From Mytilisepta virgata (taxonomy: Eukaryota > Mollusca > Bivalvia > Mytilida > Mytilidae): a stretch of 64,000 nucleotides of DNA. The stretch covers positions 50,604,341 to 50,668,340 of the forward strand of contig CM051513.1 of the NCBI GenBank assembly GCA_028015205.1, given 5' to 3'. Below are positions 15,201 to 24,900 of the stretch, piece after piece; the stretch's first letter is position 1; each line of letters starts with the position of its first letter. Made by a program: the position numbers and the translations under genes. The notes under the pieces were generated by a model. The model made no database searches and was not told the DNA's origin. It saw only the letters and a program-made list of their open reading frames with translations.

Positions 15201-17336
15201 TTGTGCGTTTTGATTGACCTGCTTTTTGACAAACCATTTCTTGGCAACTAAACAACTTGTGTTGATTAAAAACTGTATATAACCGTTAAAATTTATAATT
15301 TGATTAAATTTGATAATTTAATGATTTTTTTTATATTGTGTGTAAATTATTTACGTCAGTTATTATCTTTTTACCAGAGGAAATCCTTAATGCTGAAATA
15401 AAGCAGAGATTGGACAATGCTATTAAACATGACATACAGAGAGTAAATGCTCAAGAATTTGAGTTTTGGAAACTATTGACAGAAACTCATTTAAAGCCAA
15501 CCTCGGAAGCATTTAGTTTAATGGGGGAATTGAAAGGTAAAGTTATGAACTAAACAATTATATACATGATATATATTAATATGATTCCCGAGGTTAGATA
15601 CTGATAGGCCTTATAATTAATATGATTCCGAGGTTAGATACTGATAGGCCTTATGAATATAATACAGTGTGTTTTTGGTGTGTATTATAATCAGGTGACA
15701 TACATAATAGGTATAGGAAGAAAACTTTCATAATACTGCAAGATGTTATTCAATCAATGCACAAGTAAAAATAATGAACATGAATGCATTGGTAGTCAGG
15801 TTAGTTTTAGAATTGACTCTTTAAAAAGTCTTTAATATATATACATTGCTGCCAATTCATGGTAATTATTTTGGGAGTTTGTACCTAGAATCTATCCATC
15901 ATACTTTTTAGTTTTATCTTAAAAACATTAATTACATAAATAAAAACAATAATATGGTAAACATTGTTTCATACTTTTTGAAATTGCATGATATGATATG
16001 TATATAGTCGCCTGACTGTAAATATTTATATTTGCCTTAAACTTATATAGTAATTCATTCATAATTGTTGTTATAATCTCTTAAAAATTTATGAATGAAT
16101 GAATGAATGAATGAACGATTGATTGAATGAATTAATGAATTCTTTTTTTTTTGGGGGGGGGGGGTCATCTTTTGTATTGTTTTCACTTTTTGATTATCCA
16201 AAGAGTTATGTTTATAGACGTCTTTAAACATAATTAATTACAGATAAGTTGATAGAACTACGGAACACGTGGTTGATGATACTTTTGGTTGTTAATTCTC
16301 TGTGGCTTGTTCTGATAGCAACATTAGCTTCAAAAATAAACCTCCTAGTCCTTGGCAGTAACCCAGTAGGTAAGCCGTCTTATATACCTACTTTCCTAAA
16401 TAAATTAAAAAAAGTCAAATAAAAATTATCAGTTAAGCCAGAAAAAAAAGAAATGGAACGGGGTTGAAAGACAGACAAAATAAATAAAGTCTGTTTTTTG
16501 TCTGTCAAGGTCTCTATAACTTTTCAGAACGCAATAAGAAGATAAATTTGTATAATGTGCTGTTCGGAAATAAAAAATGCCTTCCAATCCATGTACATTT
16601 CAAGTTTTCTAGTGGGGAATGTTTTCATATTTCACATTTGCAGTAAGGTAAAGACATATTTACAAATAAATATATAATTTATAAATAAAATTCGTTTAAT
16701 AGATCGACAATATCCGACCAGCAGCGATTAAAGCCTTAGCTAGTTTTACAGTTAAAACGAGGACATTCTGACCATGCTTTCTAAATTATATACCGTCCAA
16801 CCAATTTTTGCAGTGTCAAGATAACTAAAGGGGAAGTTTGGGTATCATTAAAATCGGTTTAACCCAGCACTGTTCAGTGTCTGTACAAAGTCAGACTATC
16901 CTGGCTCTCTGTTGTCTTTATATTTGTGTATTTTGCTGTTTTTATGTTATTATTTGTCCGGGGCTCTGTCTGTCGGGGGCGTTTGTTGATTGATATGTCA
17001 TTGTTCACCTTTTCATTATGTTATTCATTGTCTCATTTTTCAGGTCTAGTTTTTCTGTTGATATTTGGACTGTTATTGTTGATACAATTTGTATGTATGT
17101 TGTTACATCGACTGTCAACTTTAGCACATTTTCTAGCAAGAGCTCCATATAGGTTTGGACATGCGTATAAATCAAGTTGGTCGTACAAATGTGATGAGGA
17201 CATAGCGGCAGTTGCTGCTGCTAAAAGGGCAGAAAAAGAATGTCGTCAAAGAGAACGTAGAAGGGCAATCAAAAGCAGGACGAAAGGGCGTCCACAACAA
17301 GATGAAACGACCCCGTTACTAAATAGTCGTGTATAA
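66..17336 (+). CDS. Chitin synthase (GT2 family, animal type 2), 3' half, 14 exons, with tandem SAM domains
   Basis: Spliced exons: ~66-264, 2438-2693, 4015-4130, 5083-5233, 5879-6076, 7596-7683, 8134-8333, 10508-10590, 11178-11348, 12733-12883, 13351-13404, 15378-15536, 16244-16369, 17044-17336. All junctions are GT/AG and all phases agree, giving about 747 residues in the window. Seen: GEDRWLCTL and QRRRW, the catalytic and product-site signatures of chitin synthases, then a series of membrane helices, SWGTREE, an acidic/Ser-rich linker, two SAM domains, a short helical region (FWKLL), two more helices and a basic tail ending PLLNSRV. The family polymerises UDP-GlcNAc into chitin at the plasma membrane and extrudes the chain; in molluscs it is linked to shell and cuticle. 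The N-terminal region and the first part of the GT2 domain lie left of the window, so a myosin head, as in some bivalve enzymes, cannot be excluded. The gene family is sure; the exact start of the first exon is not. Confidence 0.94.
829..985 (-). repeat. Fragment of the ~375-bp dispersed repeat
   Basis: Nearly identical, in inverse orientation, to parts of 62440-62590 and 62815-62960, and in the same orientation to 21290-21440. It is a truncated copy in the first visible chitin synthase intron. Confidence 0.85.
1009..2060 (+). mobile_element. Hairpin-headed element with ~155-bp tandem core
   Basis: A hairpin at 1011-1039 (AGCTCATCTGGC ... GCCATGTGAGCT) and a CGTCCGTCGTCCGTCC stretch lead into about six diverged units of ~150-160 bases. 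Each unit has GGCCAAATGGAAC, TTTATAAAGTTTCCTCATTT, a TGGCYRCCATGGGCA block and TTTCTGATTGGCTGA. The architecture resembles the bivalve pearl-type elements and ~160-bp satellites; membership of those is inferred. The open frames within it are by-products of the repeat. Confidence 0.7.
2438..2693 (+). CDS. Chitin synthase exon: QRRRW motif and first following helix
   Basis: Reads [18 protein letters not shown], then [18 protein letters not shown], the hallmark chitin synthase QRRRW motif, then a hydrophobic helix ([15 protein letters not shown]). Acceptor is TTTCTGTCAG, donor GTAATT; enters in phase 0 and leaves in phase 1. Position 5 after QRRRW is Gly where Pro is usual (WIGST rather than WxPST), a point difference in an otherwise typical motif. 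Confidence 0.95.
3290..3700 (-). pseudogene. Heavily decayed reverse-transcriptase element fragment
   Basis: On the minus strand, 3430-3460 matches the region encoding FYGRHHELID in better copies (compare 63100-63125). The surrounding ~400 bases look like the same element family but hold no open frame. It lies in the intron between 2693 and 4015. Confidence 0.4.
4015..4130 (+). CDS. Chitin synthase exon: transmembrane helix [18 protein letters not shown]
   Basis: Thirty-nine codons of mostly hydrophobic sequence ending [11 protein letters not shown]. Acceptor AAAATACAG, donor GTATGA; enters with one carried base and leaves in phase 0. It corresponds to a helix of the post-catalytic membrane cluster. 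Confidence 0.9.
5083..5233 (+). CDS. Chitin synthase exon: transmembrane helix and short loop
   Basis: Reads [19 protein letters not shown] and then a polar loop with NIT, a possible N-glycosylation site, if extracellular. Acceptor CTTTCAG, donor GTAAAT; phase 0 in, phase 1 out. Confidence 0.9.
5879..6076 (+). CDS. Chitin synthase exon: helices ending in SWG of the SWGTRE motif
   Basis: Two to three hydrophobic helices followed by NITDRSWG; the last glycine is completed by the next exon, giving SWGTREE, a motif conserved after the helix cluster in chitin synthases. Acceptor ATTTTCAG; donor GTAATT. The end of this exon and its donor are the parent of the tandem array that follows. Confidence 0.93.
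6040..6510 (+). repeat. Tandem array copied from an exon 3' end plus its donor site
   Basis: About eleven copies, at ~40-50 base spacing, of a unit like ATCTGTAACATCACTGACAG followed by GTCATNGGGTAAATATATAC. The first copy is the coding end of the chitin synthase exon (codons for [11 protein letters not shown] and the GTAATT donor). Most later copies keep a GGGTAA or GGTAAA donor-like sequence. Divergence between copies is moderate. Confidence 0.9.
7596..7683 (+). CDS. Chitin synthase exon: TREEKQ linker
   Basis: Completes SWGTREE and continues [20 protein letters not shown]. Acceptor TATTGTAG, donor GTAAGT; one base in, phase 2 out. Confidence 0.9.
8134..8333 (+). CDS. Chitin synthase exon: Cys/Lys then Ser-rich cytosolic linker
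   Basis: Reads [20 protein letters not shown], then a Ser/Asp-rich stretch ([20 protein letters not shown]). Low-complexity and charged, so probably a flexible and possibly phosphorylated cytosolic linker (inference). Acceptor TTTTTTATAG, donor GTAAAT. Confidence 0.88.
8440..8790 (+). repeat. Diverged relative of the ~155-bp core repeat
   Basis: Phrases such as AAATGGCCAGATGGAATCAC and the later GTCCGATTGGAGCCAGACTT resemble the core units at 1071-2060 but are much diverged. Weakly similar phrases recur at 9835-9925. Nothing coding is seen. Confidence 0.35.
9040..9300 (+). mobile_element. 3' tail of the RT element family (solo fragment)
   Basis: The stretch with CAGGAAATACTTACCCTTCC, AGCACCTGATGTCACTCGCG and the T-rich tail matches the sequence downstream of the RT stop codon at 14530-14700 and 28555-28720. 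No RT coding sequence precedes it. Confidence 0.5.
9680..9775 (+). mobile_element. 3' terminal piece of the same RT family
   Basis: CCCACTGTTTTGTCGCTTCG and GTATTCTTTTCCCG recur at 55240-55280 (same strand) and 46085-46130 (opposite strand). This marks the 3' end region of the element family. Confidence 0.45.
10508..10590 (+). CDS. Chitin synthase exon: acidic linker and start of SAM domain 1
   Basis: Acidic [10 protein letters not shown] leads into [13 protein letters not shown]; the W-L pair is the usual first helix of a SAM fold. Acceptor CATTTCTAG, donor GTAATA; leaves in phase 0. Confidence 0.88.
11178..11348 (+). CDS. Chitin synthase exon: bulk of SAM domain 1
   Basis: Reads [37 protein letters not shown]. 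The order W-L, Y/F, LxxMGI, basic, L/I is the sterile alpha motif pattern. SAM domains form homo- or hetero-oligomers. Acceptor TTTATCCAG, donor GTAAGT, phase 0 at both ends. Confidence 0.9.
11610..11760 (+). pseudogene. Decayed RT C-terminal fragment
   Basis: Reads [19 protein letters not shown], a degraded version of the [15 protein letters not shown] block of the better copies at 14169 and 28117. It is short, lacks the RT core and lies in the intron between the SAM exons. Confidence 0.55.
11815..11990 (+). repeat. Dispersed repeat copy (CTCCCTCGTG...AACATTTTAGRCCTTG family)
   Basis: Blocks TCCCTCGTG, TTTGCTCTTC, GTTTTGGTTTTCAACATTTT, ACCTTGAGCACAACTGA and CGACGAAATG recur at 26920-27145 and 46335-46500 (+), and inverted at 12510-12640 and 44440-44590. 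No ORF. Confidence 0.6.
12000..12200 (+). mobile_element. Decayed RT-element 3' tail
   Basis: GAGCAGCATGGCGGGTATTG corresponds to CAGCATGGCGGGTGTC after the RT stop at 14517-14535. The following T-rich part is compatible with the same tail. Confidence 0.4.
12457..12767 (+). repeat. Duplicated acceptor and start of the SAM2 exon
   Basis: The exon start (TTACACTGTTTTAG, then GCCGATGTTGACACATGGCT) has an upstream copy at ~12645-12705 (CACTGTTTAAGAGGATGTTG, ACACATGGTTAAAACATATT, GGACTTGAG). A weaker copy lies at ~12480-12515, and another may lie at 11430-11460. The near copy reads TTTAAG in place of TTTTAG. Confidence 0.75.
12510..12640 (-). repeat. Inverted copy of the dispersed repeat
   Basis: GCCTAAAATGTTGAAAACCA and AATGACCAAAAGGGTAA are the reverse complement of blocks in the 11815-11990 copy and match 44490-44580. 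Confidence 0.5.
12733..12883 (+). CDS. Chitin synthase exon: SAM domain 2, first part
   Basis: Reads [19 protein letters not shown] and later [14 protein letters not shown], a second clear SAM pattern. Acceptor CACTGTTTTAG, donor GTATAT; phase 0 in, phase 1 out. Intronic copies of this acceptor with the first codons lie just upstream at 12650-12710. Confidence 0.92.
13351..13404 (+). CDS. Chitin synthase exon: last helix of SAM domain 2
   Basis: A 54-base exon encoding [17 protein letters not shown], the C-terminal helix of the second SAM domain. Acceptor GTGATTTCAG, donor GTACGT; the carried base makes Ala at the junction. Confidence 0.88.
13995..14700 (+). pseudogene. RT element fragment with YIDD box, one nonsense codon, and 3' tail
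   Basis: Reads [18 protein letters not shown], an RT catalytic YxDD box, then [13 protein letters not shown] and [12 protein letters not shown]. An in-frame TGA at ~14161-14163 is followed by [15 protein letters not shown] up to the stop near 14483 ([11 protein letters not shown]). The tail with GGCGGGTGTCCTGCAGG and TCTTCCGGAGCACCTGAG follows. 5'-truncated and dead. The class is not certain; Penelope-like is one possibility. It lies in the 13404-15378 intron. Confidence 0.8.
15378..15536 (+). CDS. Chitin synthase exon: helical FWKLL region
   Basis: Reads [19 protein letters not shown], then [17 protein letters not shown], matching the predicted helical FWxxLxxxxLxP stretch that precedes the last helix pair in animal chitin synthases. 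Acceptor TTTTTACCAG, donor GTAAAG. Confidence 0.9.
15575..15655 (+). repeat. Two-copy direct repeat
   Basis: GAGGTTAGATACTGATAGGCC occurs twice, ~40 bases apart, each time with TTAT and ATATGATTCC nearby. It lies just after the donor at 15537 but does not include exon sequence. Confidence 0.7.
16090..16164. repeat. GAAT-type microsatellite with poly-T and poly-G tracts
   Basis: (GAAT)n, interrupted, then a T run and a run of about 12 G. Simple-sequence DNA inside the intron before the 16244 exon. Confidence 0.85.
16244..16369 (+). CDS. Chitin synthase exon: penultimate transmembrane helix
   Basis: [10 protein letters not shown] followed by a strongly hydrophobic helix ([19 protein letters not shown]) and [11 protein letters not shown]. 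Acceptor AATTACAG, donor GTAAGC, phase 1 at both ends. Confidence 0.92.
17044..17336 (+). CDS. Chitin synthase last exon: final helix, basic tail, stop
   Basis: [20 protein letters not shown] is the last helix, followed by [14 protein letters not shown], which is typical of the family, then a Lys/Arg-rich tail ([18 protein letters not shown]) and [11 protein letters not shown] before the TAA at 17334-17336. ETTPLL fits the acidic dileucine sorting pattern. Acceptor TTTTTCAG. Confidence 0.93.
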
Positions 17337-17613
17337 CACAATAGAACTGAATTACAGTAGAAATGCCAAAATTAAAATGCAGGGCTTAATTAGATTTCTG
17401 TCTTCACGCCGTCGCTTTTTGCGCATTAACAATTACATTGAATTAACTTAATTTCTGAATAGACATTAGTGACATAGTACAAACTTCTTAGTCATTGAAT
17501 GTCCATTGATCTATGTAGAAATTTTAAAAGGTTATAACAAATATACAGTGATTTATCGTTGTTGTTTGTTTGAAGCGTAGTATCAAATGCAGAGAAAGAG
17601 GATGAGTTTTTAC

Positions 17614-17619
17614 AATAAA
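17614..17619 (+). promoter_or_regulatory. Candidate polyadenylation signal of the chitin synthase gene
   Basis: AATAAA lies 278 bases after the stop codon. It is the first perfect hexamer seen downstream; in AT-rich DNA such matches also occur by chance. Confidence 0.45.
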
Positions 17620-18047
17620 TTCTTAATTAATTATAAATGATGAAATTAATTGGATATAAACAACCAACATTTATTAATGGTTTGTTCTGGAATAAGTTCA
17701 CGCTGTACACATATTGTCATTAACCTGTATAGCTGATTATATTTTTTTGGTGTACACCACATGCAACAGGTGTATTGAAGTTACTTCGAGTAAACCGAAA
17801 TTAAAATTACTGATGATTTAATCCCCATTGTCGTTTTAAAGCCTAAAACAGGGATTCCTTTTTATGGTTTCACAGTAAAAAAGGAAAATTTAGACAGCAA
17901 AATTGCCTTGTCAGAAGAAGTGTTACATCCAATCAGGGATGGGGTCGATTCCTTAAAAATTTAATGGATTAAATTTCAATTACTTTGCTAATTTAATTTA
18001 ATTAATTACATTACAATTACAGCAATATTCTTTTTTTTTTTCTTTAA

Positions 18048-20440
18048 AGAGTAACTAAAACGCTTATAGCAAGTTATTTTCATTTTAAAGTACTAAATAA
18101 ACGTACAAAAACGCAAAAAACCCGATGAAATTTGGTCAAGTAATAACGGAGAAAATAGCGAGTGAAGTTGGATTATTTTTACCTGTGGGAAATCCAATCA
18201 GCGCTATTTCAGGAAACAGGGTTTCCTCGCTGAGTGACCCCGATTGACCGGAAATGACGTACAGTGCGGGCTACTCTTGAACTTGTTTACATTGACCAGA
18301 AGGAATATATTATGGATGGAAACAGCAATGCTAGTGATTTATCGCTGTCATTTCAAAGCTCATCATTTGAAAGCATTGAAGAAGTTGACCGGCCAGAATT
18401 ATCAGTGCTTACCAATTTGAAATAATAATTTAATTCTAGAAATGGGGAATTCTGGTAATAACTATAATAGTATAGCCAATAAATTTTAATAAATGCCCCC
18501 ATATACATATATATAAAAAGAATGAAAATGAAATTATAGATATTTTGAAAGGTGTGTATAACATAAATACAAATGGAAGACCATCTTATAGGAATAAAAA
18601 GCAAACACTATTTTTTTAAACAAGCAAATATAAGACACAATGTTAATTGATAGTTTTAAAACAGATGTTTTACAAATAGTGATATAAGTTACTGAATAGT
18701 AATATAGATTTTGATGTAGAATTGTAATGTGTTTTTTTTTATTGAATTGACAGATTCATAAAATTTCAGAATTTTCTTATAAAAATATAATAAATTTCTT
18801 AGTTTAATCAGAGACATATATGTAGAGAGGGATAAGTAATTTCTTACAATCCTTGTTGTAATAATAAAAATATGTAGAGAATCATTGGAGAAACTGCACT
18901 GTACACCTAAAACTTTAATAAAAGATTTTGATGGATTTTAATAAAAAAAAATTATTCAACTTATAAAATAATTCCCACATTTGTAGAGTTATAATTTGGT
19001 TAATATTGGTTATGGGACTTTATGCTCTTTGTGTAATTTGAATTATAATATCAGTCAAAACTGGTTTTCATAACACCTTTCTAATGACTTTGTTATATTG
19101 ATTTACTTGTTGTTATTTACCTGATTGGAGGGATTAAAACTTTTGTTTGATCTTTATTACTAGATAACAGGATGTTAATTAATAGGTGCTAAAACTTTAA
19201 CAGTTTTAATTACCAGGATTAAAGGTGATAAATATCCATCCACATGTTTACTAATTTGTTTTATATCATGAACTAGTTTTAATTTTCACAGGTGTTTAAT
19301 ACTATTTAGGGGGAAAATAAAATTTCTTGCACGATTGGAAGCGTCATATATATATTTTTTATAAATAATGAAAAAATAAATACATATTCTTTTAATAAAT
19401 AATTAGACATTCAAACTTTGCTTTAGCTTTACATTGCCTAATGAAATAGAATGTCTTTAAAAAAGCTACATTTTTACCCAAATTATTTTCTGCATTATCA
19501 GGATATGTATACTGGTCATGCTGGTTGCCAATTTTTCACACAAGTAGAAATATATAAAATTATATATATTAAAATAGTAAGTTAAAGTCCTCTTATACAT
19601 ATATGAACAAATTTAGGCAAAATATAAATCACAACCCTCCATCCAAGACACAATGTAATAAAAAAAGCAAACATAGGTTAAGTCTTTATTCAATTAAACT
19701 TTTATAATTCTATTATGGCACCAAATGCACATCAGCTGTTTAGCGCAAAGAATTATGACGCTTTATATTATTTCTGAAGTCTCTAGGTATTCAAACTCAC
19801 GATAGTAATGCCAAGTCAAACTTATTCATATACATTGCTAAGTCTCTGGTGGATTTGCATACATTGTATAATATCACAACTATTTTTTATAAATTTAATA
19901 TACTTTATATGTATAATAAGTCATAGTGTACAACAGATGCAATGGACATGCGTTTAAGTAATGTGCTTATTTATTGAAAAGGGGTGGATAAAAAAAGCGT
20001 GTTGAATATGTCCCGTTTTTGCAGAGTTGCTGCATCCCGCAACTGCACAATTCCTTCCCATTGTTGAATTGTAGATTTAAATTAAGTAAAATGTTTCATC
20101 AAACAAGTGTCGGTGAATATATAAGAAGCACTGTCAATCGATAATTGTCACCAATAACGTATAAACAATCAACTGAATCTGCTTTCACTTTGCAAATGAC
20201 CTGTACCTATTTATGTACAAGATCTGAACCGCACAGTACGTCACTTCCGGCGAGTATTAATATTAGAATAAGTGGCGAGTTTTTTAACAAATCGTTCAGG
20301 TGTGCAAATGACGATCGGCCAGTATTTTGCTAATATCTCGAAAACTAAGTTACCAAATTTCATCGGGTTTTTTGCGTTTTTATACGTTCTTTTAGTACTA
20401 TAAAATGAAAATAACTTTCTATAAGCGTTTTAGTTCCTCT
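18048..20440. mobile_element. TTAA-flanked TIR element (Kolobok- or piggyBac-like) nested in the hAT-like element
   Basis: The left end AGAGTAACTAAAACGCTTAT and right end ATAAGCGTTTTAGTTCCTCT are inverted, and the similarity runs on for >100 bases (18048-18165 against 20330-20440). Both ends abut TTAA (18044-18047 and 20441-20444), the target duplication of Kolobok and piggyBac superfamilies. Inside, only a short N-terminal reading frame and AT-rich DNA remain. Confidence 0.8.
18312..18425 (+). pseudogene. Short acidic/Ser-rich reading frame near the left end of the TTAA element
   Basis: A 37-codon frame, MDGNSNASDLSLSFQSSSFE and on, ending at TAA. Its place just inside the TIR and its Ser/Glu-rich make-up suggest the truncated start of the element's former protein. 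The rest is lost, and no family can be assigned from this piece. Confidence 0.4.
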
Positions 20441-21019
20441 TTAAAGTAATCATGATTAATTTCGATTACATATGATTACATTGTTTAATACAGTGATGTT
20501 GAAGAATCTGTTTTAGGAATATTATCTTACATAAAAAAGCTAATTTGAGTGAAAACTGTGATATCTATATGTATACATGTTTGAAATAAAGAAGAAAGAA
20601 CTATTGGTGTTCAATCCTCAGATTTACTTTGAATGTAAATATCTCTGTCCTTTCTCTAACAAAAAGAAATAATATAGTTTGTATTAATATTTTAGCCCAG
20701 TGCATATCTCCAATTAACAAAAAGAACTGACCAATAGCACAGGTAGTTTTGCCGTCTGTGTGGACATAACTGATATGTATATATGTTTTTAGAGGTGTTA
20801 ATCTTTAGTAGAAATTTTATGGCAAACAATAGGTGAGCGTGGGTAATAAATTGATTTGTATTATTCGCAATAATCAATTAACGTATATATAATTATGTGT
20901 AGTTTATTTTCAGTATATGTTTACAATGTACATCATTTGTATACAATTAAATGAAATATTTCAATAATGGAATTTTAAGGAAAACAAATTTTATACAGAT
21001 AGTGAAAACAAAAGTTTTT

Positions 21020-21440
21020 TCTAAATTCTTAGTATCTTTGGATTGTTATTTTGAAACTCCTGGGACGACGCCTCTGCATGGTGGACCTTAGGTCCTCGAG
21101 GGTATTCGCCAACCCGGTCGTCAGACTTGTCTGACATGATTATTCATTGATTTGTTACAGGAATTACCAGTATTTAGCAAAATTCAAAAATAATACAAAT
21201 ACTAAGGGTTCATTCCTTGTATTGCACATGGTAGATCTCCTTAGCTGAAATTTGGCTTCCTATTTCGGTATTTTTTGGTTCTGAGTACTTCTTGTTTAAA
21301 ATAAGTTTGGTTTTTGGTCTTCCAAATGTTTCGGTTTTAATGCTGCTGATGAGAGGTAACTCCTTGAAATGCGTCGTATACAGCATAGTATAAATTTACT
21401 ATATCTAATATTAGTATCTTTGGATTGTTATTTTTCAACA
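21020..21440 (-). repeat. Copy of the ~375-bp dispersed repeat
   Basis: Bounded on both sides by TAGTATCTTTGGATTGTTAT (about 21031 and 21413). It is the reverse complement of 62440-62825, including the GTCAGACTTGTCTGAC palindrome at ~21120. It is nested in the right part of the hAT-like element. Confidence 0.88.
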
Positions 21441-21939
21441 AGTTCACAGCATTTTTTTTAGATTATTTAAGGATGATTGCTGGTCTAATAGGAAATAAAT
21501 AGGATTTGAAATAGGTGTTTTAGTTTGAGAGAACATATGAATAGTAAACAAATAAGCAAGAAAAAAATATAGGTTCATGTGCTCATTTTAGAGCTATAAG
21601 GCCTTGAAAATTTGCAGGAAATGGGTTTTCTCTGGATTTTTCATTGTCTTTGCATTGTTAAAGGTAAAATAATACCCTTTCAAACAGTATTTGTCCTTTA
21701 TTTATGGTTGCATGTTCTATATGAATTAAGCAATTTTCATATAGAAAGAAATTGTAGTCATATGAATGTAATCTGAAAGTAATCTAAACGTAATCATAGT
21801 TACATCAATTTTTTGCACTGTAATCGATTAAATTACAATTACATGTAATCAGAAAATGCTTGATTACTGATTAAATGTGATTACATTGAAATTTTTATCC
21901 ATTACAGCTGTTTACGATTAGCCCATCCCTGCATTCAGT

Positions 21940-24900
21940 ATTATTTTATAATTATACACCGTTCTTAATCAGTGGTTTGTTGAAGTTCTTTATGAAATTC
22001 AGCCTTGCCGTATGTTTTGGCGATTTATTATGTCACAGAATCAACCAATCGTAGGATTTGAACAAAATAGAAATGTAATAACATGAATTTTATTTTTAGT
22101 TGATGACGTTTCATGTAATTTATACCTATTGATATTTCTATTGAAAAATTCTGATATATATTTGTATATGTTACTGTTTTATCGAGTTATTTCATAAATT
22201 GTTGCAAAGTCATTCATGTGTTATTATTGAGAATATATTTTTGGAAATTATTCTTTAGAAGGGAATAAACACAATATTTACTTATTTACAAAAGGTATAT
22301 CGCTGGGTTAGTCCAAGGTTCCTCTGGCGTTAAACGACATTCTTAAATTTGAATGGGGTAGTGAAACGTCAGATATAAAACCTGAAAATTTTTCGAACAA
22401 GATTTCAGGCATCGTTTGAATTCCATATCAATTTTCAGCTTAAACATTTTGCTTATGTGATCATTTAGATAATTAGTTCAAAAATATTTTCCCTCAACTT
22501 AAGATTGTCATTTCTAGTGAGGCAAATAAAAACTGATGACATAAATCCAGCAGTTTTGGTTCACTAACTTCTCACTTATCATGGGACATTTCATTAAACC
22601 ATAATCGCTTTTGGAGACCTAAATGATTAATCAAAGTACTGAGGTACTGAACATCAGAGGACCTCAAGTTATGTTGGATTATTGATAAATGACAGGTGTT
22701 TATATAGTACCTGCCAGACAGATGTTCACCTTACAATATAGTACACATAATATAATTTGCTATCATATCTGAGATACTGTCTTATAGTAAGAAACTTATC
22801 TTTGTGAATTATCCATGAAATGTTGACGTGGTCAAATGAGAACTGCTAGATTGGCATTATGACCGTATAGTTGCACACTTGCAAAAATCTTTAGCTTATT
22901 ACTTATAACAGAGAATCAACATAGCAAATATTTTTTTGACTAGTCACTGAATTATGAGAAAGAGGTCAAGACAATCATATTAAAACAGATAAATTGTAAT
23001 ATTTGGGTGAAAGATACCACATGAACAGTAAACTCATATATCGATAATATTATGTCTAAAACTGAAAAAGACAAATAAGAGTACACTAGAAACAACATAG
23101 AAAACTAAAGCCTGAGCAACTTAACTCCACCAATAGTTGGGGTGATCTCAAGTGCTCTGGATGAGTAGTAGCAATGAGATGATTTTGCACCATACATATA
23201 GATCACAACTACAATATGAATGCGTCGGTCCTTAGAGGCCTGTAAAACAGGGCTTGTAATTCTTTGGTGTATATCTTTTGATTTTCTGTTTGTACATTGA
23301 TGTGGCCATTAGATTTCTGATTTATATTGTTTAATATTTGTCATTTCATGGCTATTTCTAACTGATTTTAGTATAGTTTTTTCTGATTGTAAAGATGTTG
23401 TATGGTTAGCTTTATTTCTTTTTCATCATTTTGTTTCTGTGTCTGATTACCAATCATACCTCCCTTTTCGTTTCTTTTTTTTTAATAATGACAACAGTTT
23501 GGTTTCAATTTTCATTTATATATGTAACAATATAAAACAGTATATATATAATCTCATATTACATCATTAATATTGGTCATTGTTGGAATGTATTCATTTT
23601 TAACAATGTACTGTAAAAGTGCTATTTTCTAACAGGTACTTAGTATTATGGTTATTGTGATATCACTTATTCAAAGGACACAGTTCATTTATAGCCCAAA
23701 ACGGTCTAAAATATAAATCTTACAATTAAACTCCAAATAGTTCACAATTTGGTTCGTAAATTGGTCGATTTCAAATTTATTAACGCTCAATAAATCAGTT
23801 CTTTCATAATAGTACATTACATTCTCCAAATTAGGCCCATTTTGTCCAAATATAATGATTTGGTGCAATTTTCAGACATGAAAGCTTTAGGAAAATTTGG
23901 CCACCATCTACAATCCAAAATGTTTTGTAACCAAAAGACTCAAAATTTGATAAAGAATTCATCAAAATAAAAACTTTTCGGAATTGTATGGCAGCCATGG
24001 TTAATTATGCCAAAACATATAAATTTCAGACAAAATTGACCAAAAATACAAATAATGTATAATTATGGGGTCATAGCTTCAAGATATTTAATAGTAGGTG
24101 CCAAAATAGTATATTTTAGTCTTAATAGAATTATCACAAGTATATCTATTTGAAATCTGTAATCGCTTGACCAATTTAGGGCCATTCTAACCCTTCGTGA
24201 ACCTCTCTTTTCCTATAATATGTAGTAAATTTCTATTTGATATTCCTTAAAATATTCACATATACCAAAATACATTTTTTTATATTACATTTAACGAGAA
24301 ACATTTTACATGATCCCATATATTTGATTTAATCCAGTTATATATATGCTAAGCATACAGTTATAATGACTTTCAAATGTAGGACTATATTATATGAACA
24401 GAATTGAGCATTTTTATTATTTATTTAGCATATCTGTTATGTTTTCAAATCATTTATCTGTATGCTGAGCTAGCATTTGTATAGTCTCTTAATATTCTAA
24501 AATGGATTAAAAGGATCACATGTGTTACAATCAAACTTTGGATTGACCATTAGATAACTTTAAAAAATGTCATAACTGGTATATATAAACATTTGGATTT
24601 ATTATTGTATTATCCATTGAATTCATGCTATTTCCATTTAATACAGTTCAATAGACTATCTATACCTATTATTAATAGTAAAAAATGCAAAAAACTATAA
24701 ATATATACATTGGACTAACATATATACATTATTCATAAAAATTAATAATTTATCAAACTTCAAAAAGTTCATCACATCGCATAGCATATACATGTAAACA
24801 TGTAGTTGTACATAACTCTAAACTATATATAACAGTAAATAATTTGTGAATGTATCAGTCGTACTTGCTTGCATATTAGTTACTATGGGACACGTCTCTA

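Larger units (their letters stand above)
17934..21931. mobile_element. hAT-like DNA transposon, non-autonomous or decayed, with nested insertions
   Basis: The left end CAGGGATGGGG (17934) and right end CCCATCCCTG (ending 21931) are inverted. The similarity continues inward as patchy AT-rich repeats (AATGGATTAAATTTCAATTA on the left, TTGAAATTTTTATCCATTAC on the right). The flanks CATCCAAT (17926-17933) and CATTCAGT (21932-21939) match at 6 of 8 positions, as expected for an old 8-bp hAT target duplication. CAGGGATGG is a typical hAT terminus. No transposase frame is visible. Confidence 0.7.
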
